From an uncultured Verrucomicrobiales bacterium (GTDB lineage: Bacteria; Verrucomicrobiota; Verrucomicrobiia; Verrucomicrobiales; Akkermansiaceae): 64,000 nt of DNA. A program made the translations under genes and the position numbers. The notes beneath the pieces are model-generated. The model saw nothing but the letters and a program-made list of their open reading frames with translations, ran no database searches and was not told where the DNA came from. The stretch spans positions 1 through 64,000 of the forward strand of contig CALFVF010000029.1 of assembly GCA_937928735.1 (NCBI GenBank), given 5' to 3'. This document shows, piece after piece, positions 36,467 to 45,564 of this stretch (the stretch's first letter is position 1; each line of letters opens with the position of its first letter).

Positions 36467-37360
36467 TCAAGAGTTCTCTTGTTGTAGAATTCTCTCTAGA
36501 TGTTTTCCGTATTGGATATAGCTATCGTAGCATTGCTGCCAGTCGACGTCCTCAGCCTTTGCGTGGAAGACAGTGGCGACGTGGGGCTCAATAGCGACGA
36601 TGCCTTGGTAGTTGGTCTCCAAGAGTCTCGCCATAATTTCGGGCACTCGGCTTAGGCCTTCCCCTGGCATCGTGTAGTTAGGTTCTTCCCCTTCGGCTTT
36701 CGGGTGAGTGCAGTCTTTTACGTGAATATGAATGATGTGCTCGCGTAGTGCTTCAAAGACCTCAAGGGAGTCTTGCCACGGAAAAGAACCGTCTGCATTG
36801 GGGCGCGCGCGGTCTTTCTGGAAAGTAGGATTACCGGTGTCAAAAATGAGCTTCATCCCGGGTACTTCCTCGAGGAGTCGAAGTGTGTGCTCACTGGAGA
36901 ATCCTCCCCAGTTCATGCAGTTCTCATGCGCTACTGTGAGGCCTGCATCCGCGAAGCGAGCGAACACCTCTCTGAGTCGGCGAAACCGCTCTTGCTCGAA
37001 CTGTTCTTCACCCCACGGTTGCTGGGCGTAGGACATGACTCGTACAATGGGGACATTCAGCTGCTGCATCCTTGGGATACAGCGATCAATTTCTTCGAGA
37101 GTGAGCTTGAAGTCGGAGTGAATCGTCTTTGCCCATGAGCCAATCATGGAGCCAATCTCGGCAATCTGGATTTGATGTTGCTCAAGTAGCTCGACTGCTG
37201 ACTGGAATTCAGACTCGCTGAGATCGTGAATGTTTTTGCCGTTGATCCCACGCGCAGAGATATGGCGCCAGCCGAGTTCTTTAGTAGCTTGGATCTGTTT
37301 GCTGAGTTCGGGACTCGCCTCGTCTGCGAAACCAGAGAGTTGAATGTGAGTGAGAGACAT
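36467..37360 (-). CDS. sugar phosphate isomerase/epimerase-like TIM barrel
   Basis: A 297-residue xylose-isomerase-like TIM barrel (AP endonuclease 2 family). The metal ligands are probably in TVAHENCMNWGG (Glu), LIFDTGNPTFQK (Asp), HIIHIHVKDC (His/Asp) and GIVAIEPHV (Glu). Members isomerise or epimerise keto-sugars, sugar acids and inositols. It is the last gene of a nine-gene minus-strand series, 29 bp after a Gfo/Idh/MocA oxidoreductase. These two families are commonly paired to oxidise and epimerise a sugar. The exact substrate is unknown. Confidence 0.85.
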   Translation of the reverse strand: MSLTHIQLSGFADEASPELSKQIQATKELGWRHISARGINGKNIHDLSESEFQSAVELLEQHQIQIAEIGSMIGSWAKTIHSDFKLTLEEIDRCIPRMQQLNVPIVRVMSYAQQPWGEEQFEQERFRRLREVFARFADAGLTVAHENCMNWGGFSSEHTLRLLEEVPGMKLIFDTGNPTFQKDRARPNADGSFPWQDSLEVFEALREHIIHIHVKDCTHPKAEGEEPNYTMPGEGLSRVPEIMARLLETNYQGIVAIEPHVATVFHAKAEDVDWQQCYDSYIQYGKHLERILQQENS

Positions 37361-37389
37361 GGAGTGAGATGATTAAAATAGTAAAAATG

Positions 37390-38433
37390 TTAGAGAGTGA
37401 TCCGCTGAGAATGATTCTGAGCGGATTGGTAAATAGCGCCTATTAGGGCGACAGCTCGGCGTGCTTCCTTGCCACTTGTGAGAGGCTCTCTACCTTCCTG
37501 TATAGCAGAGACGACGTCTTCGAAGTTTCTCTGATGACCATAGTAATCAATGGCGTTGGGGTCATTGGCTCCCATGCCTTTGGTCGCTTGTGTCATGAGT
37601 TCTTTCTTAATACGAGTATCTGCTTCGGTCGTTTCTTGGAAATCCCAGCAGCGGAAATGAGTGTCTGCCATAAAGACGGAGCCCTTTTCTCCACAGACAT
37701 GCACCTCAGCAGGGTGGCCATCACTTGACCAGCAGGCTGTGGAGCCATGAATTACGCCGAGCGCTCCATTCTCGAATTCGAGGGTGGCGACAGCGGTGTC
37801 TTCGACCTCGATATTCTCATGAATCTGGCAGCTCATGGAGGCGGTAACAGCTTTCACTGGGCCACAGAGATAGAGGAGCTGGTCAATGGTGTGGATTGAC
37901 TGATTCATTAGAGCTCCTCCACCATCAAGCTCCCATGTGCCGCGCCATGCTCCTGAGTCATAGTAGGCTTGGTCGCGGTACCACTTGATAGCAGCCTCAA
38001 CCATGGTGATCTTTCCGAAACGTTTTTGTTCAACGGCTTGCTTAAACTCCTGAATAGCGGGGTAGAAGCGGCGGTTAAAAATCCCGGCGATTGTGACATT
38101 CTGTGCCTCACACTCGGCGAGGATTTGATCGATTTTCTCAAGGTTCACCTCGAGAGGTTTTTCACAAATGATGTGTTTACCAGCCTTTGCTGCTGCTAGT
38201 GCAGGCTCGAGATGTGCCCCAGATACTGTGGCAATGGTCACGATTTCGATCTGAGGATCAGCGAGGAGTTCCTCCACTGTGGCGTAGGCCTGGCACTGGA
38301 ATTCTTCAGCGAGTGCACTGGATTTTTCAGGTGTTCTGCCAGCAATCGCGTGGAGAGACCCGTTTGACATGGCGCGAATCGCTTCTGCGTGAAAGCGTGC
38401 GATCATTCCTGATCCTATGATTCCAAATTTCAT
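37390..38433 (-). CDS. Gfo/Idh/MocA-family oxidoreductase
   Basis: A 347-residue NAD(P)-dependent dehydrogenase. The Rossmann fold opens with KFGIIGSGMIARFHAEAI (GxGxxA-like). The catalytic Lys is in KHIICEKPLEVNLEK. The C-terminal substrate domain includes ALMNQSIHTIDQLLYLCGP, with the His typical of the family. Members oxidise or reduce sugars, inositols and sugar acids. It sits between a sulfatase (48 bp) and the TIM-barrel isomerase (29 bp), which points to modification of a sugar released from a sulfated glycan. Confidence 0.9.
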   Translation of the reverse strand: MKFGIIGSGMIARFHAEAIRAMSNGSLHAIAGRTPEKSSALAEEFQCQAYATVEELLADPQIEIVTIATVSGAHLEPALAAAKAGKHIICEKPLEVNLEKIDQILAECEAQNVTIAGIFNRRFYPAIQEFKQAVEQKRFGKITMVEAAIKWYRDQAYYDSGAWRGTWELDGGGALMNQSIHTIDQLLYLCGPVKAVTASMSCQIHENIEVEDTAVATLEFENGALGVIHGSTACWSSDGHPAEVHVCGEKGSVFMADTHFRCWDFQETTEADTRIKKELMTQATKGMGANDPNAIDYYGHQRNFEDVVSAIQEGREPLTSGKEARRAVALIGAIYQSAQNHSQRITL

Positions 38434-38481
38434 TGTGAATGTGAGATAGCGAGAGAGATTATTGAGTGTTTTTCACCTGTT

Positions 38482-39933
38482 TCACCTTTTTCTGTTTCTT
38501 TTTTTATCCTTGGCGCGGTGTTTGAGGAAGTGCTGGTGTAGCTCCTTGAGCTTCTCTGGATGCTGCTTGGCGAGGTCTTGGGATTCCTTAGGGTCATTCT
38601 CTAGGTGATAGAGCTGCCACTCTTCTAACTTAGGGTCACCATTCCCATATTTCACGATTTTCCACGGATGCTGAGTGATGGCCCATCGGCGAGGTTTTTT
38701 TCCCCAGATCTGATAGAGCGCGCGCTCTGGGAGAGTCTGCGCCTGATCTAAGAGTAGTGGGCTCAGGTCGAGACCATCGAGCTCAGGTTGTCCCTCTGGG
38801 AGTTCAATAGCTTGCTTGGAAAACTGAGAGATAGTAGGGAACCAGTCAACAATGTGAACGGGCTCTTGAATGGTTTTTGCGGAAATGGTGCCAGGCCAGT
38901 GAATAAAGGCTGGCACGAGAATACCACCTTCGTAGGCATGGGTCTTATTGCCTCGGAAAGGAATGGGCTGATTGAAGTTTGTGAGCTTCAGGTCATCGGG
39001 GTAAGCATTTCCTCCCCAGCTGCCTTGGGGGCCATTGTCTGAAGAGAAGAAGATGATGGTGTCTTCACTCTGTCCTGTGGCCTTGAGTGTGTCCACAACT
39101 TCGCCAATACCAGAGTCTAGATGGTGGAGAACGGCGAGGAGTAGGCGCTTCTCTGGGTCTTTTTCTGATTGGATCAGGCCTTTTTCATCGTGGAACCAGG
39201 GAATCTTATCTTCATTGAGCCAGCGATCTGGGTTCTCAGGGTCGAGTTGTGTCGGGGTGTCGACGAATTCACCACGCTCATCGAGTGGGGTGTGTGGCGC
39301 ATGGTAGGCGAGGTAGAGAAAGAAGGGCTGCTCAGTGTCCTTATGAGCATGAATGACTCGCTGGGCTTCTCTCGTCATGAGGTCTGTGACGTGCTCGCCA
39401 TTCTCATAGTTTTCGATGATTTTATGATCACGGTGCCAGGTGATTTCATACTTATGCCCTGGTCGATAGCGGTGATCGTAAAATCCGACAGCACCTGCGA
39501 GAGAACCGTAGGAAGAGTCAAAGCCGAAGTTAGAGGGGCCGTAGGTAGGATCCACACCCATATGCCACTTACCAGCAGTGTAGGTCTTGTAGCCAGCTGA
39601 CTTTAAGTGATTGGCGAGATTCAGGGTACCAAGGGGAAAGACAGGCTCAGTGGAAGCTTGTAGACCCTCATTGCCAAAGCGGCCAGGATAGCGCCCAGTG
39701 AAGGCAGCGATACGGGTGGGTGTGCACTGTGGCATGACGTAGTGCTGGGTGAATAGAGCACTGTTGGCAGCTAGAGCGTCGAGGTTGGGTGTGTAGACCT
39801 TTGGGTTATTGTAGCCGATGTCTCCCCAGCCTTGGTCATCTGTAATGAGAACGATGATGTTAGGCTGTTTCGCATGGAGTGCAGCACTACTCACTAAGAG
39901 CAGTGAGCAGAGAAGTAGTTTGAGAATTTTCAT
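38482..39933 (-). CDS. formylglycine-dependent arylsulfatase-like enzyme
   Basis: A 483-residue S1 sulfatase with signal peptide KLLLCSLLLVSSAALHA. The metal-binding Asp pair is in LITDDQGWGDIGYN (32-33), and Cys70 in the motif CTPTR is the formylglycine precursor. AGKWHMGVDPTYGPSNFGFD, YLAYHAPHTPLDERGEFV and FFSSDNGPQGSWGGNAYP are active-site blocks. The GYNNP and YPGRFG features resemble arylsulfatase B-type enzymes, which act on hexosamine or uronate sulfates (inference). It lies inside the sugar-acid operon, so its expression is probably controlled by the XylR-type regulator. Confidence 0.93.
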   Translation of the reverse strand: MKILKLLLCSLLLVSSAALHAKQPNIIVLITDDQGWGDIGYNNPKVYTPNLDALAANSALFTQHYVMPQCTPTRIAAFTGRYPGRFGNEGLQASTEPVFPLGTLNLANHLKSAGYKTYTAGKWHMGVDPTYGPSNFGFDSSYGSLAGAVGFYDHRYRPGHKYEITWHRDHKIIENYENGEHVTDLMTREAQRVIHAHKDTEQPFFLYLAYHAPHTPLDERGEFVDTPTQLDPENPDRWLNEDKIPWFHDEKGLIQSEKDPEKRLLLAVLHHLDSGIGEVVDTLKATGQSEDTIIFFSSDNGPQGSWGGNAYPDDLKLTNFNQPIPFRGNKTHAYEGGILVPAFIHWPGTISAKTIQEPVHIVDWFPTISQFSKQAIELPEGQPELDGLDLSPLLLDQAQTLPERALYQIWGKKPRRWAITQHPWKIVKYGNGDPKLEEWQLYHLENDPKESQDLAKQHPEKLKELHQHFLKHRAKDKKRNRKR

Positions 39934-40000
39934 GGATTTTTGAACAAGGAGAAATTATTGAGGAGTTTAACATTCTCTGGATCGTAGACTAGAAGGTATT

Positions 40001-41587
40001 TTAGGTCGTCGTTGTGGATTTGTTTTTAGAAATGAAACTCACAATGCCGAGAGTAATCAACACACCGAGTACGATCATGCCGATGATGCCTGGTGTTCCC
40101 TTTGCCTTGAGCGCCCAGATTGAGGCGAAGCCTGAGACTCCGATGCCCAGTAGCATGAGAGTGTTGACAACCTGTAGCTTCCCACCGGTGAGCTTTTCTT
40201 CGCCGAGGACTTTCTTAGAGTTCATGAGGAGCAGGAAAGTGAGGTAGGCGATGGGGAGAAGGGTGGTGGCGATGACAGAGGCGGGGATTTGCATGTGGGT
40301 TTTATTGTCTCCTTCCCAGAGGAAGGGGGCAAGGGCTGCGGTGACTGCAGGTATCGCGGCTCCAAGGAGAAAGTGCTTTGTGCTACCTACTTTGCCAAAG
40401 GCCTGAGAAATCGCAAATCCGTTCATCAGCATGTGGACAATCATTGTGGAAATCGCCATAGCTAAGACACCAATACCAAAAATCATCTGAGCTGGTTTTT
40501 CACCGACTAAAGGAGCGAGGGCTGTGGCTAACTGACCAGCATCACGTTTAGTGAGTGCGGCAGCTAGATGGCGATCTGCGAGTGGTAAAGCGTCAGCAGC
40601 AGCATGTAATTCTGCTTTGTCTGTTGGTACTGGACCATTTTGTTCGAGACGTTTGGAGAGAAGTTTGTAATAACCTTCCTGAAGGGCGATTGGTTTTCCG
40701 TCTTTGCCTAGGACATCATCAGACTTATCATGGAACTGGGCGGATGAGGTGATGACGAGGAAAGAAGCAGCAATGGTAAATGGGACTGCGAGACCTAGGG
40801 CGAGGTCATAGCGAGAGAGTTCACGGTCTTTCTTCCCCCAGCCTTTTTTCTTCAGCGTGTAGGGTAGGAGGAAAGTCATGTTAATGGCGACAGCTGTGCC
40901 AAAGGCAGCGATAATGACATCTCTCTGAGTGTTACCAATGTGACCTCTCCACCAGCTAGAGGCTTCGCCAGTCGCGGCGATAGAATTCTCAAGAGAATCT
41001 GCTGGCTTAAAGAGGGTGGTGAAATCAGGAATTAGGCCTGAGCCAATATCAGCCCAGCTGACGTTGCCCTGATTGATATGAGTGATTGCCGCACCAAAGA
41101 AGCAGAGAATCACCACAGCTACCATGACTTTGAGCACGTTCTCAAAAGTAGCGACTCCCTTTGCACCTTTTGAGTAGAGGACAACCACAGCAAAGGCGAT
41201 GATAGCCATCACAGAGGTAATGACGTATTTATTGACATTACCCAACCCAAAGTTCTGCTGCACTACCCCCAGGCCTAATGAGGCCTGAGCCGGGCAGAAG
41301 ACACAGTCGGCTACGACAGTTCCAATTAACCACGCCCAGGCGAGTACTGGTGAAATATGCTTACACACACTCACAAAAGGCGTGTCCTCTGTACTCAGAG
41401 TGACATAGGCAAGACTCGCAAGCATCACTACGCCAAAGAACATCGCTAGGGGCTGGAGCCAGAGTAGACCTGTACCACCAGCGACACCAAGGAAGAGCGC
41501 GCCCGCAAGAGAGCCTCCACCGAGGGTGACAGCTGCCTGGAGCCAGCCTGGGCCAGTTTGTTTCGCGTATTTAAAAAATTTAGACAT
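40001..41587 (-). CDS. NRAMP-fold permease lacking canonical metal-binding motif
   Basis: A 528-residue, roughly 11-12 helix membrane protein of the NRAMP (COG1914-like) group. Overall NRAMP order is kept, but the TM1 metal motif DPGN is replaced: the aligned stretch is TGPGWLQAAVTLGGGSLAGA. The TM6 MPH motif appears as AVAINMTFLLPY. A large polar insert (about residues 285-345, FHDKSDDVLGKDGKPIALQE...) sits between helices. Lacking metal ligands, it is unlikely to be an Mn/Fe importer. Its position 43 bp after an SDR and before a sulfatase in a uronate operon suggests a sugar-acid or organic solute transporter (inference). Confidence 0.8.
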   Translation of the reverse strand: MSKFFKYAKQTGPGWLQAAVTLGGGSLAGALFLGVAGGTGLLWLQPLAMFFGVVMLASLAYVTLSTEDTPFVSVCKHISPVLAWAWLIGTVVADCVFCPAQASLGLGVVQQNFGLGNVNKYVITSVMAIIAFAVVVLYSKGAKGVATFENVLKVMVAVVILCFFGAAITHINQGNVSWADIGSGLIPDFTTLFKPADSLENSIAATGEASSWWRGHIGNTQRDVIIAAFGTAVAINMTFLLPYTLKKKGWGKKDRELSRYDLALGLAVPFTIAASFLVITSSAQFHDKSDDVLGKDGKPIALQEGYYKLLSKRLEQNGPVPTDKAELHAAADALPLADRHLAAALTKRDAGQLATALAPLVGEKPAQMIFGIGVLAMAISTMIVHMLMNGFAISQAFGKVGSTKHFLLGAAIPAVTAALAPFLWEGDNKTHMQIPASVIATTLLPIAYLTFLLLMNSKKVLGEEKLTGGKLQVVNTLMLLGIGVSGFASIWALKAKGTPGIIGMIVLGVLITLGIVSFISKNKSTTTT

Positions 41588-41630
41588 AGTGGAATTTGTT
41601 AGATTGAGTGAGGTGCGTTGTGTGTGGAAG

Positions 41631-42410
41631 TTAGATGCTCATGGCATGGAAACCACCATCCACGACCATTTCGTGGCCAGTGATAAAGCCACCTGCTTTC
41701 TGCGAAGCTAAGAGAATAGTAGCACCAATAAGCTCGTCTGGTGTGCCAAAGCGCTTGGCAGGTGTGTGATTCATAATGGAGGCGACGCGCGTTTCATCCA
41801 GTACAGCTTTATTCTGCTCCGCGGGGAAGAAGCCAGGGACCAGTGTGTTCACTCGCACGCCCTGATTGGCCCATTCTCTAGCTAAGTTTTTGCTGAGGTT
41901 ATGCACAGCAGCCTTTGTAGCTGAGTAAGTGAAGACTCGTGAGAGGGGATTGAGCCCAGAGATAGATCCCAAATTAATAATGCTACCAGCAATCTTGTTC
42001 TCAATAAAATAGCGGCCAAAGATCTGGCAGGCGCGCATCGTGGCTGTGAGATTGATATCAAAGATACGCTGCCATTCTTCTTCCTCGATCTCTAAGAATG
42101 GAGTTGGAGAATTCACACCGGCGCCATTGATAAGAATATCGACCTGACCAGAGCGCTCGATCACAGTACTTAGGAGTGATTCGAGAGAGCTAGAGTCTGA
42201 GACATCCGCAGGGACAAAGTAGCCCTTAGCACCTAGATTTTCGATTTTCTTGAGCAGTTGGTTGGCCTTTGTTTCGCTGCGGCCAACGAGGACGACTTCA
42301 GCACCTGCTTGTGCGAGTCCCAGAGCCATGTGGCCGCAGAGCTCTCCGGTGCCGCCGATGATGACGGCAGTTTGAGACTGTAGTGAGAAAAGAGTGTTGA
42401 GGTAGGACAT
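41631..42410 (-). CDS. SDR oxidoreductase, D-mannonate/fructuronate-reductase-like
   Basis: A 259-residue short-chain dehydrogenase. The cofactor loop is [17 protein letters not shown], followed by NGAGVN and the catalytic Ser-Tyr-Lys in [26 protein letters not shown] is the usual C-terminal segment. The LCG variant of the loop resembles Bacillus UxuB (YjmF) fructuronate reductases. Its place 88 bp after the glucuronate isomerase gene, which makes fructuronate, supports the step fructuronate to mannonate. The mannonate dehydratase needed next is not in the window. Alternative: another hexonate dehydrogenase. Confidence 0.85.
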   Translation of the reverse strand: MSYLNTLFSLQSQTAVIIGGTGELCGHMALGLAQAGAEVVLVGRSETKANQLLKKIENLGAKGYFVPADVSDSSSLESLLSTVIERSGQVDILINGAGVNSPTPFLEIEEEEWQRIFDINLTATMRACQIFGRYFIENKIAGSIINLGSISGLNPLSRVFTYSATKAAVHNLSKNLAREWANQGVRVNTLVPGFFPAEQNKAVLDETRVASIMNHTPAKRFGTPDELIGATILLASQKAGGFITGHEMVVDGGFHAMSI

Positions 42411-42460
42411 AAGCGTGTGTGCGTGAAAAGTAGTGAAAGAGAATAAAGGCTATTAAGTTC

Positions 42461-42505
42461 GTTAGATTTGTTAGATTTGTTATATTTGTTAGATTTGTTA
42501 GATGA
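42461..42505 (-). repeat. 9-bp tandem repeat carrying in-frame stop codons after uxaC
   Basis: On the minus strand five 9-base units (mostly TAACAAATC) run from the uxaC stop toward the SDR gene. Because the unit is a multiple of three, each copy puts a new TAA in the uxaC frame, giving at least five consecutive in-frame stops. One unit differs by a single base. Confidence 0.9.
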
Positions 42506-43940
42506 GCGAAGAGCTCTCTGCCCAGCCGAAGTAATCGCGAGGATTTGTGTAGCAAATATTTGTGATGAGCTCATGGAGACTCTCTGGATCATTAGGGATC
42601 TCACCACGCTCTGCAGCGTCACCGAGGTACTGGCAGAGTAGGCGTCTGTAGTACTCGTGGCGTACATAGCTGGTGAAGGAGCGCGAGTCAGTGAGCATTC
42701 CCACGGTAGTGCCGATCGCTCCCAGTGAGCTGAGAATATCTATTTGCGCACGAATACCACGTGCATGATCTAGGTGCCACCAAGCGGGGCCGTACTGGAT
42801 GAGACCAGCTTTCTGATCGGACTGGAAATTCTGCAGAGCGCAGCAGATCGGCTCTGATTCGACAGAGTTGAGATTATATACAATGGTCTTTCCGAGCACT
42901 TCCGCTTCAGAGAAGGCATTGAGAGCAGAGATAAGAGCCTCTGTCTGCGGGGTGGAGCCCATGGTGTCAAAGCCTGAGTCAGCACCACACTGCTTCGCCA
43001 TCCGAGTGTTCACACCTCGCTGAGGGCCTAGGTGCAGCTGCATCGTCCAGCCTTTTTGTTGATTCCACTTGGCGTTATGAAGGAGAATGTCAAAGGCGAA
43101 TGTTTGCCAATCTGTGTCACAAACAGGTTTGTTAGAAAGTCTGTCTTGGAAGATTTCTTCGAGTGGGCGAGCTGATTCACTCTTTAGTGGCATGGCATTG
43201 AGCCCATGGTCAGAGAGGCGGCAGCCATGTTCGTGGAAGCTATCATGGCGTGACTCAAGAGCACGGAGAAGCTCGCTGTAGTTAGAGATTTTTTGTTTAG
43301 AATTTAATTCTAACTGTTTGATCCAGTTGGAGAAATCAAAGCCCTCCTTACGCGTGGTGAGGGCATCTGGGCGAAATGTCGGGTAGACCTGTATCGCGAG
43401 GTTTTTCTCAGCAATCGTTCGGTGAGTGAGTAAGTCATCTGTGGGATCATCTGTGGTGCAGACGAGTTCGACTTTGAAGTGCTTGAGTAGACCTTGGACA
43501 CTGAGCTTAGGGTCACTGGCGAGCTGGGCGTTTGTCTCATCCCAGACAGCTTTTGCACTGCCTTTATTGAGAACAGTCGTGATGCCAAAGACGCGCCTGA
43601 GCTCAAGGTGTGCCCAGTGGTGGACAGGATTACCGATAGCAAGCGGGAGAATGGAAGCGAAGGCCTCGAATTTCTCCCAGGGGCTGGCATCTCCTGTGAT
43701 GTAGCGCTCACTCACACCACAAGCACGCATCAGGCGCCACTTGTAGTGGTCGAATTCTAACCAGAGTTCCGAGAGATTCTCAAAGCGCTGATCCTCAAGA
43801 ATCGCGTCTTGGGGAAGGTGGGTGTGAAAGTCGATGATGGGAAGCTCTTTGGCGACATTATGGTAGAGCGCACGTGCTGTCGATGTGGTGAGAAACACAT
43901 CATCGTGGAGGTACTCTGGAGCTGGACTGGCGGAAGGCAT
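42498..43940 (-). CDS. uxaC: glucuronate isomerase (uronate isomerase)
   Basis: A 480-residue uronate isomerase of the amidohydrolase superfamily. It converts D-glucuronate to D-fructuronate (or galacturonate to tagaturonate). The metal-binding HxH is in DFHTHLPQDAI. ENLSELWLEFDHYKWRLMRACGV and GNPVHHWAHLELRRVFGI are UxaC-specific, and VCTTDDPTDD and MLTDSRSFTSYVRHEYYRR complete the active site. Length is typical. It is 11 bp after the LDH2-type reductase and is followed by the mannonate-reductase-like SDR, the next pathway step. The end is followed by in-frame stop repeats. Confidence 0.96.
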   Translation of the reverse strand: MPSASPAPEYLHDDVFLTTSTARALYHNVAKELPIIDFHTHLPQDAILEDQRFENLSELWLEFDHYKWRLMRACGVSERYITGDASPWEKFEAFASILPLAIGNPVHHWAHLELRRVFGITTVLNKGSAKAVWDETNAQLASDPKLSVQGLLKHFKVELVCTTDDPTDDLLTHRTIAEKNLAIQVYPTFRPDALTTRKEGFDFSNWIKQLELNSKQKISNYSELLRALESRHDSFHEHGCRLSDHGLNAMPLKSESARPLEEIFQDRLSNKPVCDTDWQTFAFDILLHNAKWNQQKGWTMQLHLGPQRGVNTRMAKQCGADSGFDTMGSTPQTEALISALNAFSEAEVLGKTIVYNLNSVESEPICCALQNFQSDQKAGLIQYGPAWWHLDHARGIRAQIDILSSLGAIGTTVGMLTDSRSFTSYVRHEYYRRLLCQYLGDAAERGEIPNDPESLHELITNICYTNPRDYFGWAESSSLI

Positions 43941-43951
43941 AAAGTTGGCTG

Positions 43952-45031
43952 TTAGGTGAGTGGAGTTAAAGCTGAGCGTTTGAGCTCTGTGGCGATTTTA
44001 TTGAGTTCTTCGAGCTCTGCTGTGCTAAAGAGTAGGCCTCCAGCAGCCTCTGAGCGCTTCGCCGCCTCCGCTTCTAACTGACCCGGTAAGATGCATTTCT
44101 CATTTCCTGTAGTGAGAATGTTCTCCATCACAGCTTTAATGTTTTCACCCTGATTTCTTCCGCAGGCGAAGTCATGGCCAGAGAGTGCCTCTGGGTGGAT
44201 GATCTGGAAGAAGAATGAAGTTGTGGATTTCTCATCCGCCGTGGGGCTTGCGAGACCCCGGTGAAGTGGTAGAGAGCCACCGATGTAGGCCGCCATGAGT
44301 TCATTAATCAAAGAGAGTCCATAGCCCTTATGTTGGCCGAAGGGCACTAGAGCGGCGACTTTAGTCGGGTCTGTGGTGAGCTGGCCTTCACTATCGACAG
44401 CGGCATTTGGTGGGAGTTCTTTCCCCTCGCGCAAGAGCTGCTGGACTCTGCCCATAGCCACTGTGGAAGTCGCCCAGTCAATGGCGATGGGAAAGCCAAG
44501 TGTGTCTGTGGTGGGGAATCCCCAGCTGTGAGGGTTCGTCCCAAGTGTCGGGGTCTTCCCCATAAATGGGACGACCTCGGCAAGGGTGGAGGTGCAGTTT
44601 GTGTAGGCGAGGTAGCCGCGCTTGGCGGCTTCGATCACATAGCCACCACCCCAGAGATAGTGAAAGGCATTATCCACAGAGATCATGCCAATACCGTGCG
44701 TGTCTGCGAGCTCAATGGCGCGATCAAAAGCACGCTTAGCGACAGATTGGCCGAGTTTCTTATTCGCATTCCAGACCTCAGCGGCAGAGAAGCGTGAGGA
44801 GAGTACCTCGATTTCAGCTCCTGGCTGGCAGCCTCCAGTGGCTGAGCCGAAGAGCTCATCAAGGTGGAGTGCCTTGAGGGCATTGTGGGTGCGATTTCCG
44901 TGCCAAGTGGCCGCGGCTGCCATTTCAGCCGCTTCGCGCGATTCGTCCGCCTTGTAGCCACGGGCTTGGTAGGCCGCAGTGACGAGGTCATTGTGAGCGT
45001 CTTTATCGACGGTGTGCATTGTGTCAGACAT
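43952..45031 (-). CDS. LDH2/MDH2-family NAD(P) oxidoreductase (YiaK-like)
   Basis: A 359-residue member of the Ldh2 family, which includes malate/L-lactate dehydrogenases, ureidoglycolate dehydrogenase and YiaK (2,3-diketo-L-gulonate reductase). Family features are ATWHGNRTHNALKALHL near the N-terminus (catalytic His), GIGMISVDNAFHYLWGGGYVIEAA, TLGTNPHSWGFPT, IDWATSTVAMGR and PFGQHKGYGLSLINELM. In a hexonate/uronate operon a keto-acid sugar reductase like YiaK is a better guess than malate dehydrogenase. It overlaps nothing: gntK ends 2 bp upstream and uxaC starts 11 bp downstream. Confidence 0.88.
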   Translation of the reverse strand: MSDTMHTVDKDAHNDLVTAAYQARGYKADESREAAEMAAAATWHGNRTHNALKALHLDELFGSATGGCQPGAEIEVLSSRFSAAEVWNANKKLGQSVAKRAFDRAIELADTHGIGMISVDNAFHYLWGGGYVIEAAKRGYLAYTNCTSTLAEVVPFMGKTPTLGTNPHSWGFPTTDTLGFPIAIDWATSTVAMGRVQQLLREGKELPPNAAVDSEGQLTTDPTKVAALVPFGQHKGYGLSLINELMAAYIGGSLPLHRGLASPTADEKSTTSFFFQIIHPEALSGHDFACGRNQGENIKAVMENILTTGNEKCILPGQLEAEAAKRSEAAGGLLFSTAELEELNKIATELKRSALTPLT

Positions 45032-45033
45032 GT

Positions 45034-45564
45034 TTATGTAAATGAAGAAATAGAGGATTGGGTGAGCTCTTTATGGAGTGAATCGACGATGGAGTCGATG
45101 GATTGGTCGATATTGATGGTGATGGTGTGGATTTCTCCACTGGGGTCTTGGAGGGTCTCGAGCTGACTGGTGAGGAGCTGGCTTGGCATGAAGTGATCAC
45201 TTTCTTGAGCGCGGTGATTGAGGCGCTGGGTGAGGACTTCTTTAGTGCCGTGTAAATGAATGATGGTGATAGGCCCTCGGCTCCTTAGAATCTCTCGGTA
45301 GCTGAGCTTGAGCGCTGAGCAGGCGATGATAACGCCATGTTCTGGTTCGTGGAGTTCCCTCACAATACGCTCAAGCCAGGGCTTGCGATCCTGGTCATTG
45401 AGCGGGGTGCCGCTTTTCATTTTTTCAATATTGGCAGCAGGGTGAAAGTCATCTCCATCATAGAAGGGGAGGCCGAGTTTTTGAGCTAGTTGCACTCCTA
45501 TGGTGGACTTGCCACAGCCACAAACCCCCATAATGATGATTTGAGATGGAAAAGATCTATTCAT
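45034..45564 (-). CDS. gntK: gluconokinase
   Basis: A 176-residue P-loop kinase that phosphorylates D-gluconate to 6-phosphogluconate. Walker A is IIMGVCGCGKSTIGVQLA, followed by the gluconokinase signature PFYDGDDFHPAANIEKMKSG with TPLNDQDRKPWLERI, then CSALKLSYREILR and a Q-x-x-LNHR lid segment. ATG 45564 is preferred over 45600 and lies 8 bp inside the upstream 2-hydroxyacid dehydrogenase gene, implying coupled translation. With the GntP permease on the other arm it forms a complete gluconate uptake and phosphorylation step. Confidence 0.94.
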   Translation of the reverse strand: MNRSFPSQIIIMGVCGCGKSTIGVQLAQKLGLPFYDGDDFHPAANIEKMKSGTPLNDQDRKPWLERIVRELHEPEHGVIIACSALKLSYREILRSRGPITIIHLHGTKEVLTQRLNHRAQESDHFMPSQLLTSQLETLQDPSGEIHTITINIDQSIDSIVDSLHKELTQSSISSFT

